Made by a program: the position numbers and the translations under genes
Shown: positions 26,009-35,102 of the stretch, in pieces
Numbering within the stretch: position 1 is the first letter of the stretch
Layout of the letters: every line of letters starts with the position of its first letter
Notes under the pieces: model-generated
Database searches by the model: none
Seen by the model: the letters and a program-made list of their open reading frames with translations, nothing else
What the model was told of the DNA's origin: nothing
NCBI GenBank assembly: GCA_041650055.1
Contig: JBAZLV010000003.1
Coordinates: forward strand, 1 to 64,000
Source: JBAZLV01 sp041650055
Lineage (GTDB): Bacteria > Nitrospirota > UBA9217
Direction: 5' to 3'
Length of the DNA: 64,000 nucleotides

Positions 26009-26989
26009 CTACCGTTCCAGATACAGATCAACGAGATGTTTGAAGCCATATTCTCTTGTATAGAGCTGATCTTCCCGGGCCTTCCTGACAAAATCGATTG
26101 CCTCAGAGGTCCCGATGTCGCCGATGGATTTAAGCGCCATATATTTTTCTATCTCGATAGATTGTTCGTATTTCTTTTTCAAGAATGCAAACTGATACTG
26201 CGCGCCAAGCGTGCCCATGGCGGAAATTGCAGCTGCTCGGGTAAATCGATTTTCGGCATCGGAAAAGGCAATCAGCGATTTCATGGCAATCGGATTGCCA
26301 GAGTTTCCCAGGTCCATTATCGGTCGATACGCGTCTTCATCACGAGACCGAATTTTCTTTTCAGCAAGCATGTGGAATGGTTCCAATGATGCTTCACTTG
26401 CGAAATAATGCAATGAACAACGATTAATTTTAGAAGCGATTTCCTTTACCAGGATTGACAGTGGCGTATTAAAACAGGGTTCTTCAACTTCCTTCATTGT
26501 GCCGCTGTAAACTTTGCCGGCATAAAAAAAAGCGCGGATGCTGCAAGTTTTGCCTTCAGAAGTTAATTCCGCAAGAAAAGAGTGATAGGATTCCCACGGC
26601 GACAACCAGGCAACCTGCCTGCTTACCACCTGATATTTTTTGATGGCAAGCACCATGTCTGCATGGCTGTTTGCATTTTTGTAAGTAATTTTTACAGGAA
26701 TGTCCCGTGCTGCAAACTCTTTTTCCAGGGATTGTGAAAGCCATGCAACAGGATCATCCATATTTACAAGCGTAATCTGTACTTCCCGTAATGTCGAAAT
26801 TTGTTTATGAAACATCGTGTTCGGACGTTGATCAAGAATCCTGATGACATGCGGCTTTTTTTGGCCAATATCATATTTTATATTTGATACAAGGGGTTCA
26901 TTGATTGTGAATCTGTATTGAGGTGAGCATCCGACAAGAAAACCCGCGCTTATTATAACAAGCGAAAATTTTATCCACGTCGAATTCAT
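26009..26989 (-). CDS. Lipoprotein with C-terminal HEAT-like repeats
   Basis: A 326-residue protein with a lipoprotein signal ending in LVGC (Cys21). The first 200 residues form an unassigned domain with alternating strands. The C-terminal part (about 225-326) has short helical repeats such as NPIAMKSLIAFSDAENRFTRAAAISAMGTLG, resembling HEAT repeats. GAGGAGGGAAGG before the ATG is a very strong ribosome site. It is divergent from the patatin-like lipoprotein gene. Function unknown. Confidence 0.75.
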   Translation of the reverse strand: MNSTWIKFSLVIISAGFLVGCSPQYRFTINEPLVSNIKYDIGQKKPHVIRILDQRPNTMFHKQISTLREVQITLVNMDDPVAWLSQSLEKEFAARDIPVKITYKNANSHADMVLAIKKYQVVSRQVAWLSPWESYHSFLAELTSEGKTCSIRAFFYAGKVYSGTMKEVEEPCFNTPLSILVKEIASKINRCSLHYFASEASLEPFHMLAEKKIRSRDEDAYRPIMDLGNSGNPIAMKSLIAFSDAENRFTRAAAISAMGTLGAQYQFAFLKKKYEQSIEIEKYMALKSIGDIGTSEAIDFVRKAREDQLYTREYGFKHLVDLYLER

Positions 26990-27081
26990 CTGCCTTCCCT
27001 CCTCAGTCGCAACATTTTCCGGTCATTCGAGCGAACAGCGTTGAGTTTATGAATTAAAAAGTCCAGCCGGCCCCGCTAGAA

Positions 27082-27107
27082 GTAAAAAATGTCTATCCAT
27101 TTTTTAC
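27082..27107. promoter_or_regulatory. Perfect 10-bp inverted repeat in a divergent lipoprotein promoter region
   Basis: GTAAAAAATG (27082-27091) and CATTTTTTAC (27098-27107) flank the 6-base loop TCTATC. It lies in the 253-bp gap between two divergent lipoprotein genes, so it may be an operator or an RNA hairpin. The GTAAAA/TTTTAC half-sites recall the palindrome upstream of hgcA, but this may be chance. Confidence 0.5.
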
Positions 27108-27193
27108 AAGCAACTATATTCAGAATTGGAAAAAATGTAAAGGAAATATTCATCGATTGCATAAAGCGGGATAAACAAAACATTCAGAGCATA

Positions 27194-27222
27194 TTGACAG
27201 ATTTCAAGCATCTGTCTATAGT
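27194..27222 (+). promoter_or_regulatory. Sigma-70 type promoter of the patatin gene
   Basis: TTGACA (27194-27199) and TATAGT (27217-27222) are separated by 17 bp. The predicted start at about 27229 places the GGGAGG ribosome site (27230-27235) at the very 5' end of the mRNA and the ATG at 27243 about 14 bases in. Confidence 0.85.
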
Positions 27223-27242
27223 ATCTTTTGGGAGGCTTTCAA

Positions 27243-28844
27243 ATGGATGCCTTGTTGAGCGTGGCGGCACCGATCATCGTATTCACAATCCGCGCAATGT
27301 ATCGGTTTATATGGCTCGTATTTCTTTTGTGCATCGTGAGCGGGTGTTCCATTTCCCTCGTGACTATTGATACCATGCGCAACCAGCCGATGGATGCGCA
27401 GTCGGAACAGAAAAAAATCCGCGCTCAGGAACATATTGCGACTGAAAGCCTCTCAGACGGTGTTTTTATCGGGATTACTCTCTCGGGAGGAGGAAGCCGT
27501 GCTGCGAATTTTTCTTCAGCAGTGCTGCTTGAGCTGGAAAAGATCGGAATTCTGAACAAAACAACAGCCATTTCATCCGTGTCCGGCAGTTCTCTTCCTG
27601 CTGCCTATTACGGCTTGTACGGTCGGGACAAAAAACGGTGGAATGAAAAGGCGGTTCGTCATCAGATGGGGAAGGATTTTGAAATACGATGGCTTGGACG
27701 ATGGTTTCTGCCGCATAATATTCTTCTCTACTGGTACACAAATTACAACCGCAGCGACATCATGAAGGAAGCGTTGGATGCCAATTTATTTCACGGCCGC
27801 ACCTTTGCGGACATGGGAGACGGATTCCCGCGCATTCTTATCAATGCTACAACTTTGTCAGAGGGGAAGCGATTCGTTTTCAGCGAAGACCGGTTTCGGT
27901 CGCTGCATTCCCGGATCGACACGTTCCCCGTTGCGAATGCGGTTATGGCTTCCAGCGCCTATCCTGGGGCATTTCACGACATGACATTAAAAAATTATGC
28001 GGTTACAGATCAGGAGCAGTATGAACATATCATTGATGCCGGGCCGTCCGACAATCTGGGGACCACAACACTGCTTTCAATGGTCTCCCATCTGTATCGA
28101 GAGCCTGTTAAACCGAAAGGATGTTTTCTTTTTGTTGTTGATGCCTATCCGGCTCATGTCAATTCTGAATTAAGCCGCCTTGCTGATACACGTGAGTATT
28201 TTGATTTCTTTTATGCGCGTAATGTTTCTGCGGCATCTGATGCTCTCTTAAGCGCCCGCCGGATCGATCTTCTCAATCAACTCAATATTTACCCGCTTGA
28301 ACCAGGCATGGATCCGTTTCAACCGAATACCGGCCCGGATGCCATTTATCCAGATCCATCTGACCATCTACAAGTAGAATGCGCTGTCTGGCATTTGAGC
28401 CTTCAACGGCTTTATTCAGGGGAATTTGGCGGCGATGTGGTTCAAAAGAACCCAGCGTTAAAAAAAGATATTTCCGAACTGTCTGCAGTCGTGAATTCAA
28501 TACCTACGCGCTATAAATTAACCGGAGACGGGCCGAGTGATGCACCACATCTGGACAGCGATGCTCTTCAGGAAAGCCTTTTTAAGGCCGCTCATTATCT
28601 TCTTTATGTTGATCGGGATGAAAATGGAAATCCGATCTTAGAACAGGTATGCAATTGGTTTATCCAGAAAGGGATTCGTGATTTGCAATGTGATGTGAAA
28701 GAAAAAACAGGCTTGCATCAAAAACCAGAAAGAGCACTAGAAGCAAATCAGGAACTGTTACCAGCCACCGGAAGCACCCCCGCCTCCGGAGGAACCACCA
28801 CCCCCGGAAAAACCGGAACTCCCCGAACTCCATCCGCCTCCTGA
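27243..28844 (+). CDS. Patatin-like phospholipase lipoprotein
   Basis: A 533-residue predicted lipoprotein with a hydrophobic start and lipobox IVSGC. The patatin domain shows the oxyanion loop TLSGGGSRAANFSSAVLLEL, the nucleophile elbow SVSGSSLPAAYYG with a Ser-Ser pair, and a D-A-G motif (IDAGPSDNLG) for the Asp of the Ser-Asp dyad. Its probable role is lipid acyl hydrolysis at the envelope. ATG 27243 has a strong SD and promoter; ATG 27297, beginning the classical signal MYRFIWLVFLL, is a possible alternative. The last 29 codons (TPASGGTTTPGK and so on) lie antisense to the Gly/Ser tail of the next gene, an 87-bp tail-to-tail coding overlap, and are unlikely to be part of the fold. Confidence 0.85.
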   Translation: MDALLSVAAPIIVFTIRAMYRFIWLVFLLCIVSGCSISLVTIDTMRNQPMDAQSEQKKIRAQEHIATESLSDGVFIGITLSGGGSRAANFSSAVLLELEKIGILNKTTAISSVSGSSLPAAYYGLYGRDKKRWNEKAVRHQMGKDFEIRWLGRWFLPHNILLYWYTNYNRSDIMKEALDANLFHGRTFADMGDGFPRILINATTLSEGKRFVFSEDRFRSLHSRIDTFPVANAVMASSAYPGAFHDMTLKNYAVTDQEQYEHIIDAGPSDNLGTTTLLSMVSHLYREPVKPKGCFLFVVDAYPAHVNSELSRLADTREYFDFFYARNVSAASDALLSARRIDLLNQLNIYPLEPGMDPFQPNTGPDAIYPDPSDHLQVECAVWHLSLQRLYSGEFGGDVVQKNPALKKDISELSAVVNSIPTRYKLTGDGPSDAPHLDSDALQESLFKAAHYLLYVDRDENGNPILEQVCNWFIQKGIRDLQCDVKEKTGLHQKPERALEANQELLPATGSTPASGGTTTPGKTGTPRTPSAS

Positions 28845-29702
28845 ACTGCCGGACGATATCATGAACCCGCCGATGGAAGCATGTCCTTTGGTTCTCAGTT
28901 TCTTTTGTGCCTGTTGGTACCATGCGGTATTTTTGAGCACCAGTTTTGAGATCGGGAAAAGCACCAGATACGTTATGAGCAGATATAATGCCCCGGTTGT
29001 TCCTACAATAATAACCGGAAACATGGCCCAGAACGGAATCAGAAAAACATAGAGAAACCAGCCAACCCCGGGCGTTACCACGCCGATTACCGTGAATAAT
29101 CCAATAATCCCGAAGACAAAGGCACCGATAAGAATCCGTTCGATAAGCGGCATATCAGGTACGTTTATGTGAAATCCGGATTGTTTTTGCGGAGCGCTGC
29201 TTGCGTCATTCAAACTATCCGGGATACTATTTCCTTCAAGTATATTGATAATGGCTTTCACACCTGCTTCGATACCGCCGTTGTAATTTCCGGTCTTGAA
29301 CTTGGGGGTCATACCATTCCGTATAATGCTTCCTGCCAGAGAATCCGGTATCATTTCTTCAAGGCCGTAACCAACCTCGATTCTCATGCGCCGGTCATTC
29401 GGCACAATGACAAGGAGAATCCCGTTGTCTTTTCCTTTTTGTCCCAGTTTCCAGGCTTTAAAAACAGAAGCAGCATATTCTTCAATACTTTCGCCTTCGA
29501 GTGAGGGAATCGTAAGGACAACGATCTGGTTGCTCGTACGGTCTTCATGAGCCTTGAGTTGTTCAGTCAGGGAACGACGCATTCCATCCGAGAGAATTCC
29601 CGCATGGTCATTGATTCGTCCGGTAAGATAGGGGATATCAGCGGCAATCGCAAACGAAGCCCAGAGTATTCCGCATATAAGCAACAGACGCCGGAGTATC
29701 AC
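28758..29702 (-). CDS. TPM domain protein (YgcG family) with Gly/Ser-rich tail
   Basis: A 314-residue secreted or membrane protein with a signal peptide (cut near AIAADIP). The TPM domain at about 25-155 shows LTGRINDHAGILSDGMRRSL, QIVVLTIPSLEGESIEEYA, GILLVIVPNDRRMRIEVGYGLE and FKTGNYNGGIEAGV. Two membrane helices lie at about 190-250, and the C-terminus is a Gly/Ser-rich tail ending GGGGASGGW. It starts with GTG, overlapping the stop of the upstream TPM gene. Proteins of this type are linked to envelope or photosystem maintenance, but no enzymatic role is established here. The tail overlaps the patatin gene on the other strand. Confidence 0.88.
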   Translation of the reverse strand: MILRRLLLICGILWASFAIAADIPYLTGRINDHAGILSDGMRRSLTEQLKAHEDRTSNQIVVLTIPSLEGESIEEYAASVFKAWKLGQKGKDNGILLVIVPNDRRMRIEVGYGLEEMIPDSLAGSIIRNGMTPKFKTGNYNGGIEAGVKAIINILEGNSIPDSLNDASSAPQKQSGFHINVPDMPLIERILIGAFVFGIIGLFTVIGVVTPGVGWFLYVFLIPFWAMFPVIIVGTTGALYLLITYLVLFPISKLVLKNTAWYQQAQKKLRTKGHASIGGFMISSGSSGGGWSSGSSGFSGGGGSSGGGGASGGW

Positions 29703-30340
29703 AACCCTTTCTCCTCAATAATCTCGTTGCTCAGTTCATTTTGTTTGCTTGTTGTCGGTTGAGCAGGAATGAATGTTTCAAGGGCATTAATCCCTTCTCC
29801 AAAGGCATGTGCAATCTGCCCTGCTGCAAGCGCTGTTTGCATGCGCGCAATAACTGTTTGGATCGCAGCCTGAGGAAGGTATTTATTCAGGCCGCTGTCC
29901 GGAAGGAGAACGATTTTTCGCTCAAACATGCTGATAAGCAGCAATATGCCCGTCCTGGTATTCGTGGCAAACAACTCACGGGACAGGAAAAGAGCTTTTG
30001 CATACTGGTGTACTTCCACTTCTCCACGATGCGAATGCAGGAATAATCGTGCGAATCCCGGAAAAATAATGGTGAGCAAGGCGGAGCAAGCGCCAGTTAA
30101 AAGGATGACATTTACAGCAATGAATACGGTTAAAATCCAACTAAGATAAAAAATATCCATGATGACTACCAGTAATCCTGCAAGAGCTGCTCCAAGAGCA
30201 AAGGCCTTCCAGGGCAGTTCGGGATACGAGTCACTGCGATCAATAACCGCTACTACGATCTGCGTTCCGGTCTTTTTTTCCGCTGCTGCAATGCGCTTGT
30301 CCAACCTCGCGCGATCCTGATCAGTCAGGGAGTGTTTCAT
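29699..30340 (-). CDS. TPM domain membrane protein
   Basis: A 213-residue protein with an N-terminal TPM-like segment (RIAAAEKKTGTQIVVAVIDRSDSYPE), two membrane helices at about 45-95 and a C-terminal half (LSRELFATNTRTGILLLISMFERKIVLLPDSGLN) typical of the second protein in LemA-TPM-TPM clusters. No lemA gene is found beside it. It overlaps the downstream TPM gene by 4 bp and has AAGGAC before the ATG. Confidence 0.85.
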   Translation of the reverse strand: MKHSLTDQDRARLDKRIAAAEKKTGTQIVVAVIDRSDSYPELPWKAFALGAALAGLLVVIMDIFYLSWILTVFIAVNVILLTGACSALLTIIFPGFARLFLHSHRGEVEVHQYAKALFLSRELFATNTRTGILLLISMFERKIVLLPDSGLNKYLPQAAIQTVIARMQTALAAGQIAHAFGEGINALETFIPAQPTTSKQNELSNEIIEEKGL

Positions 30341-30508
30341 ACTTGTCCTTCAATATAAGCATCTTGAAACAAGATTGTTACCCGGTCTTTTCTGATGGGA
30401 AGTGTACCAACGAATCGACCAGTTGCCGGATCATTTTTTGATACGAAGTATGGTATTTGTAATGCATGAAAATTTGTGTCACTTCGAGGCTAGGCGCTGA
30501 GTTCGTAT

Positions 30509-31882
30509 TCAGTTTTTAAAACTTTGAATTGGTGCCGGAATTCTTCCGCCCAGAGATATGAATCCTGCGGACCCGCCATCATTCGGTATATTGATAATAG
30601 TTGCTTCACCCAACAGGCCGCCGAAGCTTGCCTTGTCGCCGGCTTTTTTCCCGGGTACCGGAATGAGCCGTGCCGCGGTCGCTTTGCTATTAATAACGCC
30701 GATTGCCATTTCATCTGCAATGATTCCTGCGATGGTTTCTGCTGACGTATCACCAGGAATGGCGACCATATCAAGCCCGACCGAACAGACACTGGTCATG
30801 GCCTCGAGTTTTTCGATCGTGAGCTGGCCAGTTCTTGCTGCTTCCGCAATATTTAAATCTTCGCTTACTGGTATGAATGCGCCGCTCAATCCGCCGACAT
30901 ACGAGCTGGCAAAGACCCCGCCTTTTTTTACTGCGTCGTTCAACATGGCCAGGACAGCGGTTGAACCCGGGTTGCCGATGCTTTTAAGGCCAAGGCTTTG
31001 AAAAATTTCACCCACGCTGTCACCGACATTGGGCGTTGGCGCAAGCGAAAGATCTGCTACGCCGAAGGGAATATGCAATTTGTTTGCGACCTGTCTGCCG
31101 ATCATTTCGCCGATTCGTGTTACTTTGAACGCTGTCCGTTTGATTGTTTCAGAGAGCATTCCAAGATCAAGTTTTGGATTTGCCGCACGAGCACGATCTA
31201 TTGCATTTCTGACGACACCGGGGCCGCTGACGCCTACATTAATGACCGCGTCAGGTTCTCCCACGCCAAGATATGCTCCCGCCATAAATGGCACATCCTG
31301 GGGTATATTTGCAAACACGACAAGTTTTGCACAACCGATACCGTCTCGATCAGCAGTACGCTCGGCAGTGCGCTTGATCGTTTTTCCCATGAGCGCAACG
31401 GCATCCATATTGATTCCTGCATGCGTTGACGCTACATTGATGGAAGAACACACCCGGGCTGTTTGGGCAAGCGCATCAGGGATAGCCTCAATCAGGGCAT
31501 GGTCTCCCTTGGTAAAACCCTTTTCAACAAGAGCACTGAACCCGCCGATAAAATCGATTTTTAGTTTTGATGCGATTTCATCCAGAGCAGCAGCAATCTT
31601 GCACATGCCTTCCGCAGAAAAGCCGCACGCAGCAACAGCGATAGGACTGACTGCAATGCGTTTGTTCACAACAGGAATATCATATCGAAGCCCGACTTCG
31701 TCGCAGACTTCGACAAGGTTGGAAGCAAGCCGGTTCATTTTTTTCTGAACATTCGAAATAAATCGGTCAACATCATCGCTGGCACAATCGAAAAGACTTA
31801 TCCCGAGCGTTACCGTGCGGACATCCAGATTCTCATTCTTGAGCATTTCAAGCGTTGCGATAATTTCTCGTTCTGTTATCAT
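30509..31882 (-). CDS. UPF0210 (DUF711, PFL-like) family protein
   Basis: A 457-residue protein with the UPF0210 style: VRTVTLGISLFDCASDDVDRF, RIAVSPIAVAACG, HAGINMDAVALMGKTIKRTAE and SVGEIFQSLGLKSIGNPGSTAVLAMLNDA. The family has a pyruvate-formate-lyase-like fold name in databases but lacks a proven reaction. It follows the ACT-domain gene by 2 bp; such ACT plus UPF0210 pairs recur in many bacteria, so they act together, perhaps with the ACT protein sensing an amino acid. Confidence 0.92.
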   Translation of the reverse strand: MITEREIIATLEMLKNENLDVRTVTLGISLFDCASDDVDRFISNVQKKMNRLASNLVEVCDEVGLRYDIPVVNKRIAVSPIAVAACGFSAEGMCKIAAALDEIASKLKIDFIGGFSALVEKGFTKGDHALIEAIPDALAQTARVCSSINVASTHAGINMDAVALMGKTIKRTAERTADRDGIGCAKLVVFANIPQDVPFMAGAYLGVGEPDAVINVGVSGPGVVRNAIDRARAANPKLDLGMLSETIKRTAFKVTRIGEMIGRQVANKLHIPFGVADLSLAPTPNVGDSVGEIFQSLGLKSIGNPGSTAVLAMLNDAVKKGGVFASSYVGGLSGAFIPVSEDLNIAEAARTGQLTIEKLEAMTSVCSVGLDMVAIPGDTSAETIAGIIADEMAIGVINSKATAARLIPVPGKKAGDKASFGGLLGEATIINIPNDGGSAGFISLGGRIPAPIQSFKN

Positions 31883-31884
31883 GG

Positions 31885-32436
31885 TTATATCCTGTGGATT
31901 TGTTCAAAAATTTCCCGGTGCTGAATTGTGATATCCAACCCGAGTTGATGCGCACGTTCAAACAATGCATCCCTTAATATCCGATGATCCTGGGACGAAG
32001 GAATATCGACTTCATAATACATGATGTTATGCAGCGGATCAGGATCTCCGCGAAAAACCGCCTTGAGATTCGTGATATTTACCTTATACTGCGCAAGAAT
32101 TTCGGTAATACCCGCGACAAGACCGGCGCGGTCAGGACCGATGGTCGTGATGACGAATGATTCGCTCGCCGGCTGTTCATGCACGATATGTGCATGCATT
32201 GGCCGCAGATGCACAAAAAGCCCGAGAGGCTTCGTTTTTTGTTCCAGCGCCGCAAGAACCTCTTTTTCTGTTTGCGAGTCCTGCATGGACGCAATGATAA
32301 TGGCCACGAATGCCGACTGCAATATCGTCTGGCTTACATCTTCAAGATTACAATTCTGTTCGAATAATGCTTTTGAAACTGCAGCAATGATGCCTGGCTG
32401 GTCGGGTCCCAGGACAAATACGACGATTTTTTTCAT
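31885..32436 (-). CDS. Double ACT-domain regulatory protein
   Basis: A 183-residue protein made of two ACT domains: residues 1-80 begin KKIVVFVLGPDQPGIIAAVSKALFEQNCNLEDV, and 90-170 begin SFVITTIGPDRAGLVAGITEILAQYKVNITNL. The G-x-D-x-x-G ligand loops are intact in both. It resembles the UPF0237/GcvR group of small-molecule-sensing proteins. GGAGG precedes the ATG. It heads a two-gene operon with UPF0210 and is divergent from fumC. Confidence 0.9.
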   Translation of the reverse strand: MKKIVVFVLGPDQPGIIAAVSKALFEQNCNLEDVSQTILQSAFVAIIIASMQDSQTEKEVLAALEQKTKPLGLFVHLRPMHAHIVHEQPASESFVITTIGPDRAGLVAGITEILAQYKVNITNLKAVFRGDPDPLHNIMYYEVDIPSSQDHRILRDALFERAHQLGLDITIQHREIFEQIHRI

Positions 32437-32597
32437 AGGCCTCCTTGCGATATCCCCGGTTGTTTGTCACGGTACTATAATTTTGTTCAGAAGGCAAGAG
32501 GTTTGAAAGCGTTTTTAAGAACAAAATGCCTCATTTGCTTGCTATACTCAAACAAGACCTTTTGACCTCACTGAACTGGCATGAAGGAAGCTCTGCA

Positions 32598-33989
32598 ATG
32601 ACCGGATACCGCATTGAAAAAGACACCCTGGGGGAAGTCAAGGTTCCCGAAACTGTTTTGTACGGGCCTCAGACACAGCGTGCCTACGAAAATTTTCCGG
32701 TGAGCGGAATCCGTTTTCCCCCGGCATTCATCCAGGCTCTCGGTCTCATCAAGGCTGCTGCAGCGGAAGTAAACCGGGAACTCGGGCTTCTTGATCCGCA
32801 AACTGCTGAAGCGATAGAACAGGCAGCGCTCGAAACAGCGGCGGGAACCTGGCATGATTCGTTTCCACTCGATGTATTCCAGACCGGTTCGGGAACCTCG
32901 ATGAACATGAATGCCAATGAAGTGATTGCAACGCGGGCATGTCAGACATTGCGTAAAGAGCGTGGAACAGTTCATCCGAATGATCACGTGAACAAATGCC
33001 AGTCATCCAATGATGTTATTCCAGCGGCAATTCATGTGAGTGCGTATCTGCAGATTACGACATTGCTCTTTCCCGCGTTCCTTCATCTTCATGCAGCGCT
33101 GAAAAAAAAGGAAACAGAATTTTCCCCTATTATAAAAACCGGGCGCACGCATCTCATGGATGCAATGCCGATCCGCCTTGGCCAGGAAATCAGCGGTTGG
33201 GCATACCAGGTTGCCCAGAGCAAGGAGCGGATTGAATCCTGCCTTCCGCGGCTTGCAAGGCTTGCGATCGGAGGAACGGCAGTAGGGACCGGAATCAATG
33301 CTCCTCTTGACTTCGGAACCCGGATGGCTGCTGCGCTAGCCAGGCACACTCATCTCCCCTTTGTAGAGGCAGAGAACCATTTTGCAGCACAGGCGGTCAT
33401 GGACACGGCTGTGGAGCTTTCCGGGCACCTGAAAACCGCCGCATCGTCATTCACAAAAATTGCAAACGATCTCCGATGGATGAACAGCGGACCGATTGCC
33501 GGGCTTGGCGAGATTGCGCTTCCCGCGCTTCAGCCGGGATCGAGTATTATGCCGGGAAAGGTGAACCCGGTCATGTGTGAAGTCATGATGATGGCATGTG
33601 CTCAGGTGAGCGGAAACGATGTCACGATCGGGATCGCGAACCAGCAGGGGAATTTTGAACTCAATACCATGCTTCCGGTTATTGCGTATAATCTTCTCCA
33701 ATCGATAACTGTTCTGGCGAATGCTTCCCGGCTCCTGGCTGACAAGGCAGTGATGGGAATTGTCGTGCATGAAAAACAGATTGCGGAGCTCTTGAGCAAA
33801 AATCCCATTATCGCAACAACGCTCACTCCGCTCATTGGATATGATTTGGCAGCTCAAATTTCAAAAAAAGCGTATCAGGAAGGACGTCCGCTCCTGGATG
33901 TTGCTGCAGAAATGACGTCACTTTCTCGAGATGAATTGAGCCGGCTGCTGGATCCAACAAAAATGACCGAGGGTGGAATTCTTTCATAG
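32598..33989 (+). CDS. fumC: Class II fumarate hydratase
   Basis: A 463-residue lyase of the fumarase/aspartase superfamily. The signature loop is GSSIMPGKVNPVMCEVMMM, with GSGTSMNMNANEV, HPNDHVNKCQSSND and TGRTHLMDAMPIRLGQE, all intact. It hydrates fumarate to malate in the cytosol. The close relative aspartase differs at a few loop positions, and the GNFELN block favours fumarase. ATG 32598 gives the standard start; the frame begins at 32526 but has no support there. An extended -10 candidate TGCTATACT lies at 32540-32548. Confidence 0.94.
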   Translation: MTGYRIEKDTLGEVKVPETVLYGPQTQRAYENFPVSGIRFPPAFIQALGLIKAAAAEVNRELGLLDPQTAEAIEQAALETAAGTWHDSFPLDVFQTGSGTSMNMNANEVIATRACQTLRKERGTVHPNDHVNKCQSSNDVIPAAIHVSAYLQITTLLFPAFLHLHAALKKKETEFSPIIKTGRTHLMDAMPIRLGQEISGWAYQVAQSKERIESCLPRLARLAIGGTAVGTGINAPLDFGTRMAAALARHTHLPFVEAENHFAAQAVMDTAVELSGHLKTAASSFTKIANDLRWMNSGPIAGLGEIALPALQPGSSIMPGKVNPVMCEVMMMACAQVSGNDVTIGIANQQGNFELNTMLPVIAYNLLQSITVLANASRLLADKAVMGIVVHEKQIAELLSKNPIIATTLTPLIGYDLAAQISKKAYQEGRPLLDVAAEMTSLSRDELSRLLDPTKMTEGGILS

Positions 33990-34016
33990 CACATAAATTT
34001 ACAAGGAGGAAACGAT

Positions 34017-34586
34017 ATGACCGAAGCTATTCGTATTCTCGGATTTGCCGGCAGTCTCAGAAAGGGTTCGTATAATAAAGCGCTTTTAAGGCTTGCCGAA
34101 GAGCTTGTGCCAGACGATGCAAAGCTCGAGACAATCGACCTTGAGGGATTTCCCTCGTTTAATGAGGATCACGAACAGGATCCTCCGGCAAAGGTAAAAG
34201 AGTTCAAGACAAAGATTCGGAACGCTGACGTACTGCTGATTGTTACCCCGGAATATAATTATTCACTCCCAGGGGTGCTCAAAAACGCGATCGACTGGGG
34301 CTCACGACCGTACGGTGACAATGCGTTCGATAATAAACCACTCGGAATGATGGGCGCATCAATCGGCAATATTGGGACAGCACGAGCGCAATATCATCTC
34401 CGACAGTCGTGTGTTTTTCTGAACATGTATCCCATGAACCAGCCGGAAGTTATGGTCACATTCGCGCAAAAAAAGGTTAATTCCAGTGGCAAGGTGATTG
34501 ATGAAGCAGTCAGAAAACTGGTTCAGGAATTCATGATAAACCTTGTGCAGTGGGCACGGAAGTGGAAAACTATCGGGATACAATAA
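34017..34586 (+). CDS. NADPH-dependent FMN reductase (flavodoxin-like quinone/chromate reductase family)
   Basis: A 189-residue flavoprotein with the FMN phosphate loop GFAGSLRKGSYNKALLRLA and the second FMN motif TPEYNYSLPGVLKNAIDWGSRP. Such enzymes reduce quinones, azo dyes or chromate with NAD(P)H, and the physiological substrate is unclear. AAGGAGG precedes the ATG and the gene follows fumC by 27 bp. Its stop directly abuts the stop of the convergent carbonic anhydrase gene. Confidence 0.92.
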   Translation: MTEAIRILGFAGSLRKGSYNKALLRLAEELVPDDAKLETIDLEGFPSFNEDHEQDPPAKVKEFKTKIRNADVLLIVTPEYNYSLPGVLKNAIDWGSRPYGDNAFDNKPLGMMGASIGNIGTARAQYHLRQSCVFLNMYPMNQPEVMVTFAQKKVNSSGKVIDEAVRKLVQEFMINLVQWARKWKTIGIQ

Positions 34587-35102
34587 TTACGTTCGATACA
34601 TTCGCGCATATTCGCAATAATGTTCGGCCGCATCCGCAATCATTCGTTCCTCATCCTTCCCGGCCGGCCGCACAACCTTTCCGGGAATGCCCATGACGAC
34701 AGATTGCTTAGGGATGACCGTTCCCGGCGCAATGACACAACCTGCAGCAATCACACTTCCTTGTCCGATAACCGCTCCATTTAAGATCGTTGCGTGAATC
34801 CCGATCAGAACGTCATCTTCAATTATTGCACCATGGACAACTGCGCCATGTCCCACGGTCACCCGGTTTCCGAGAATGCACGGTGTTCCCGGATCAGCAT
34901 GCAAAATGCTTCCATCCTGGATATTAGTCTGATTTCCGATAACAATTGCTTCCGTATCACCGCGGACAACCGAGTGAAACCAGACACTTGATTCCATGCC
35001 TATGGTTACATTGCCTGTCACGACTGCGCCCGCTGCTATAAAAGCGGTTGCATGAACTTTTTCGGAGTGATGGCTGCAGTCAATAGGTCGGGTATCATTC
35101 AT
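34587..35102 (-). CDS. Gamma carbonic anhydrase family protein
   Basis: A 171-residue left-handed beta-helix protein built from hexapeptide repeats. The putative metal histidines are seen in SILHADPGTPCILG and VTVGHGAVVHGAII, as in gamma-class carbonic anhydrases and YrdA-like proteins. The loop after the second histidine pair reads GIHATILNGA rather than the common GMGA. CO2 hydration is possible, but many relatives lack shown activity. It is coupled to the upstream DUF2721 gene by ATGA overlap. Confidence 0.9.
   Translation of the reverse strand: MNDTRPIDCSHHSEKVHATAFIAAGAVVTGNVTIGMESSVWFHSVVRGDTEAIVIGNQTNIQDGSILHADPGTPCILGNRVTVGHGAVVHGAIIEDDVLIGIHATILNGAVIGQGSVIAAGCVIAPGTVIPKQSVVMGIPGKVVRPAGKDEERMIADAAEHYCEYARMYRT

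Noticed and set aside
31029..31748. 239-codon open frame on the plus strand
   Set aside because: It lies antisense within the UPF0210 gene, has Ser/Arg/Ala-rich shadow composition, and shows no family pattern or ribosome site.
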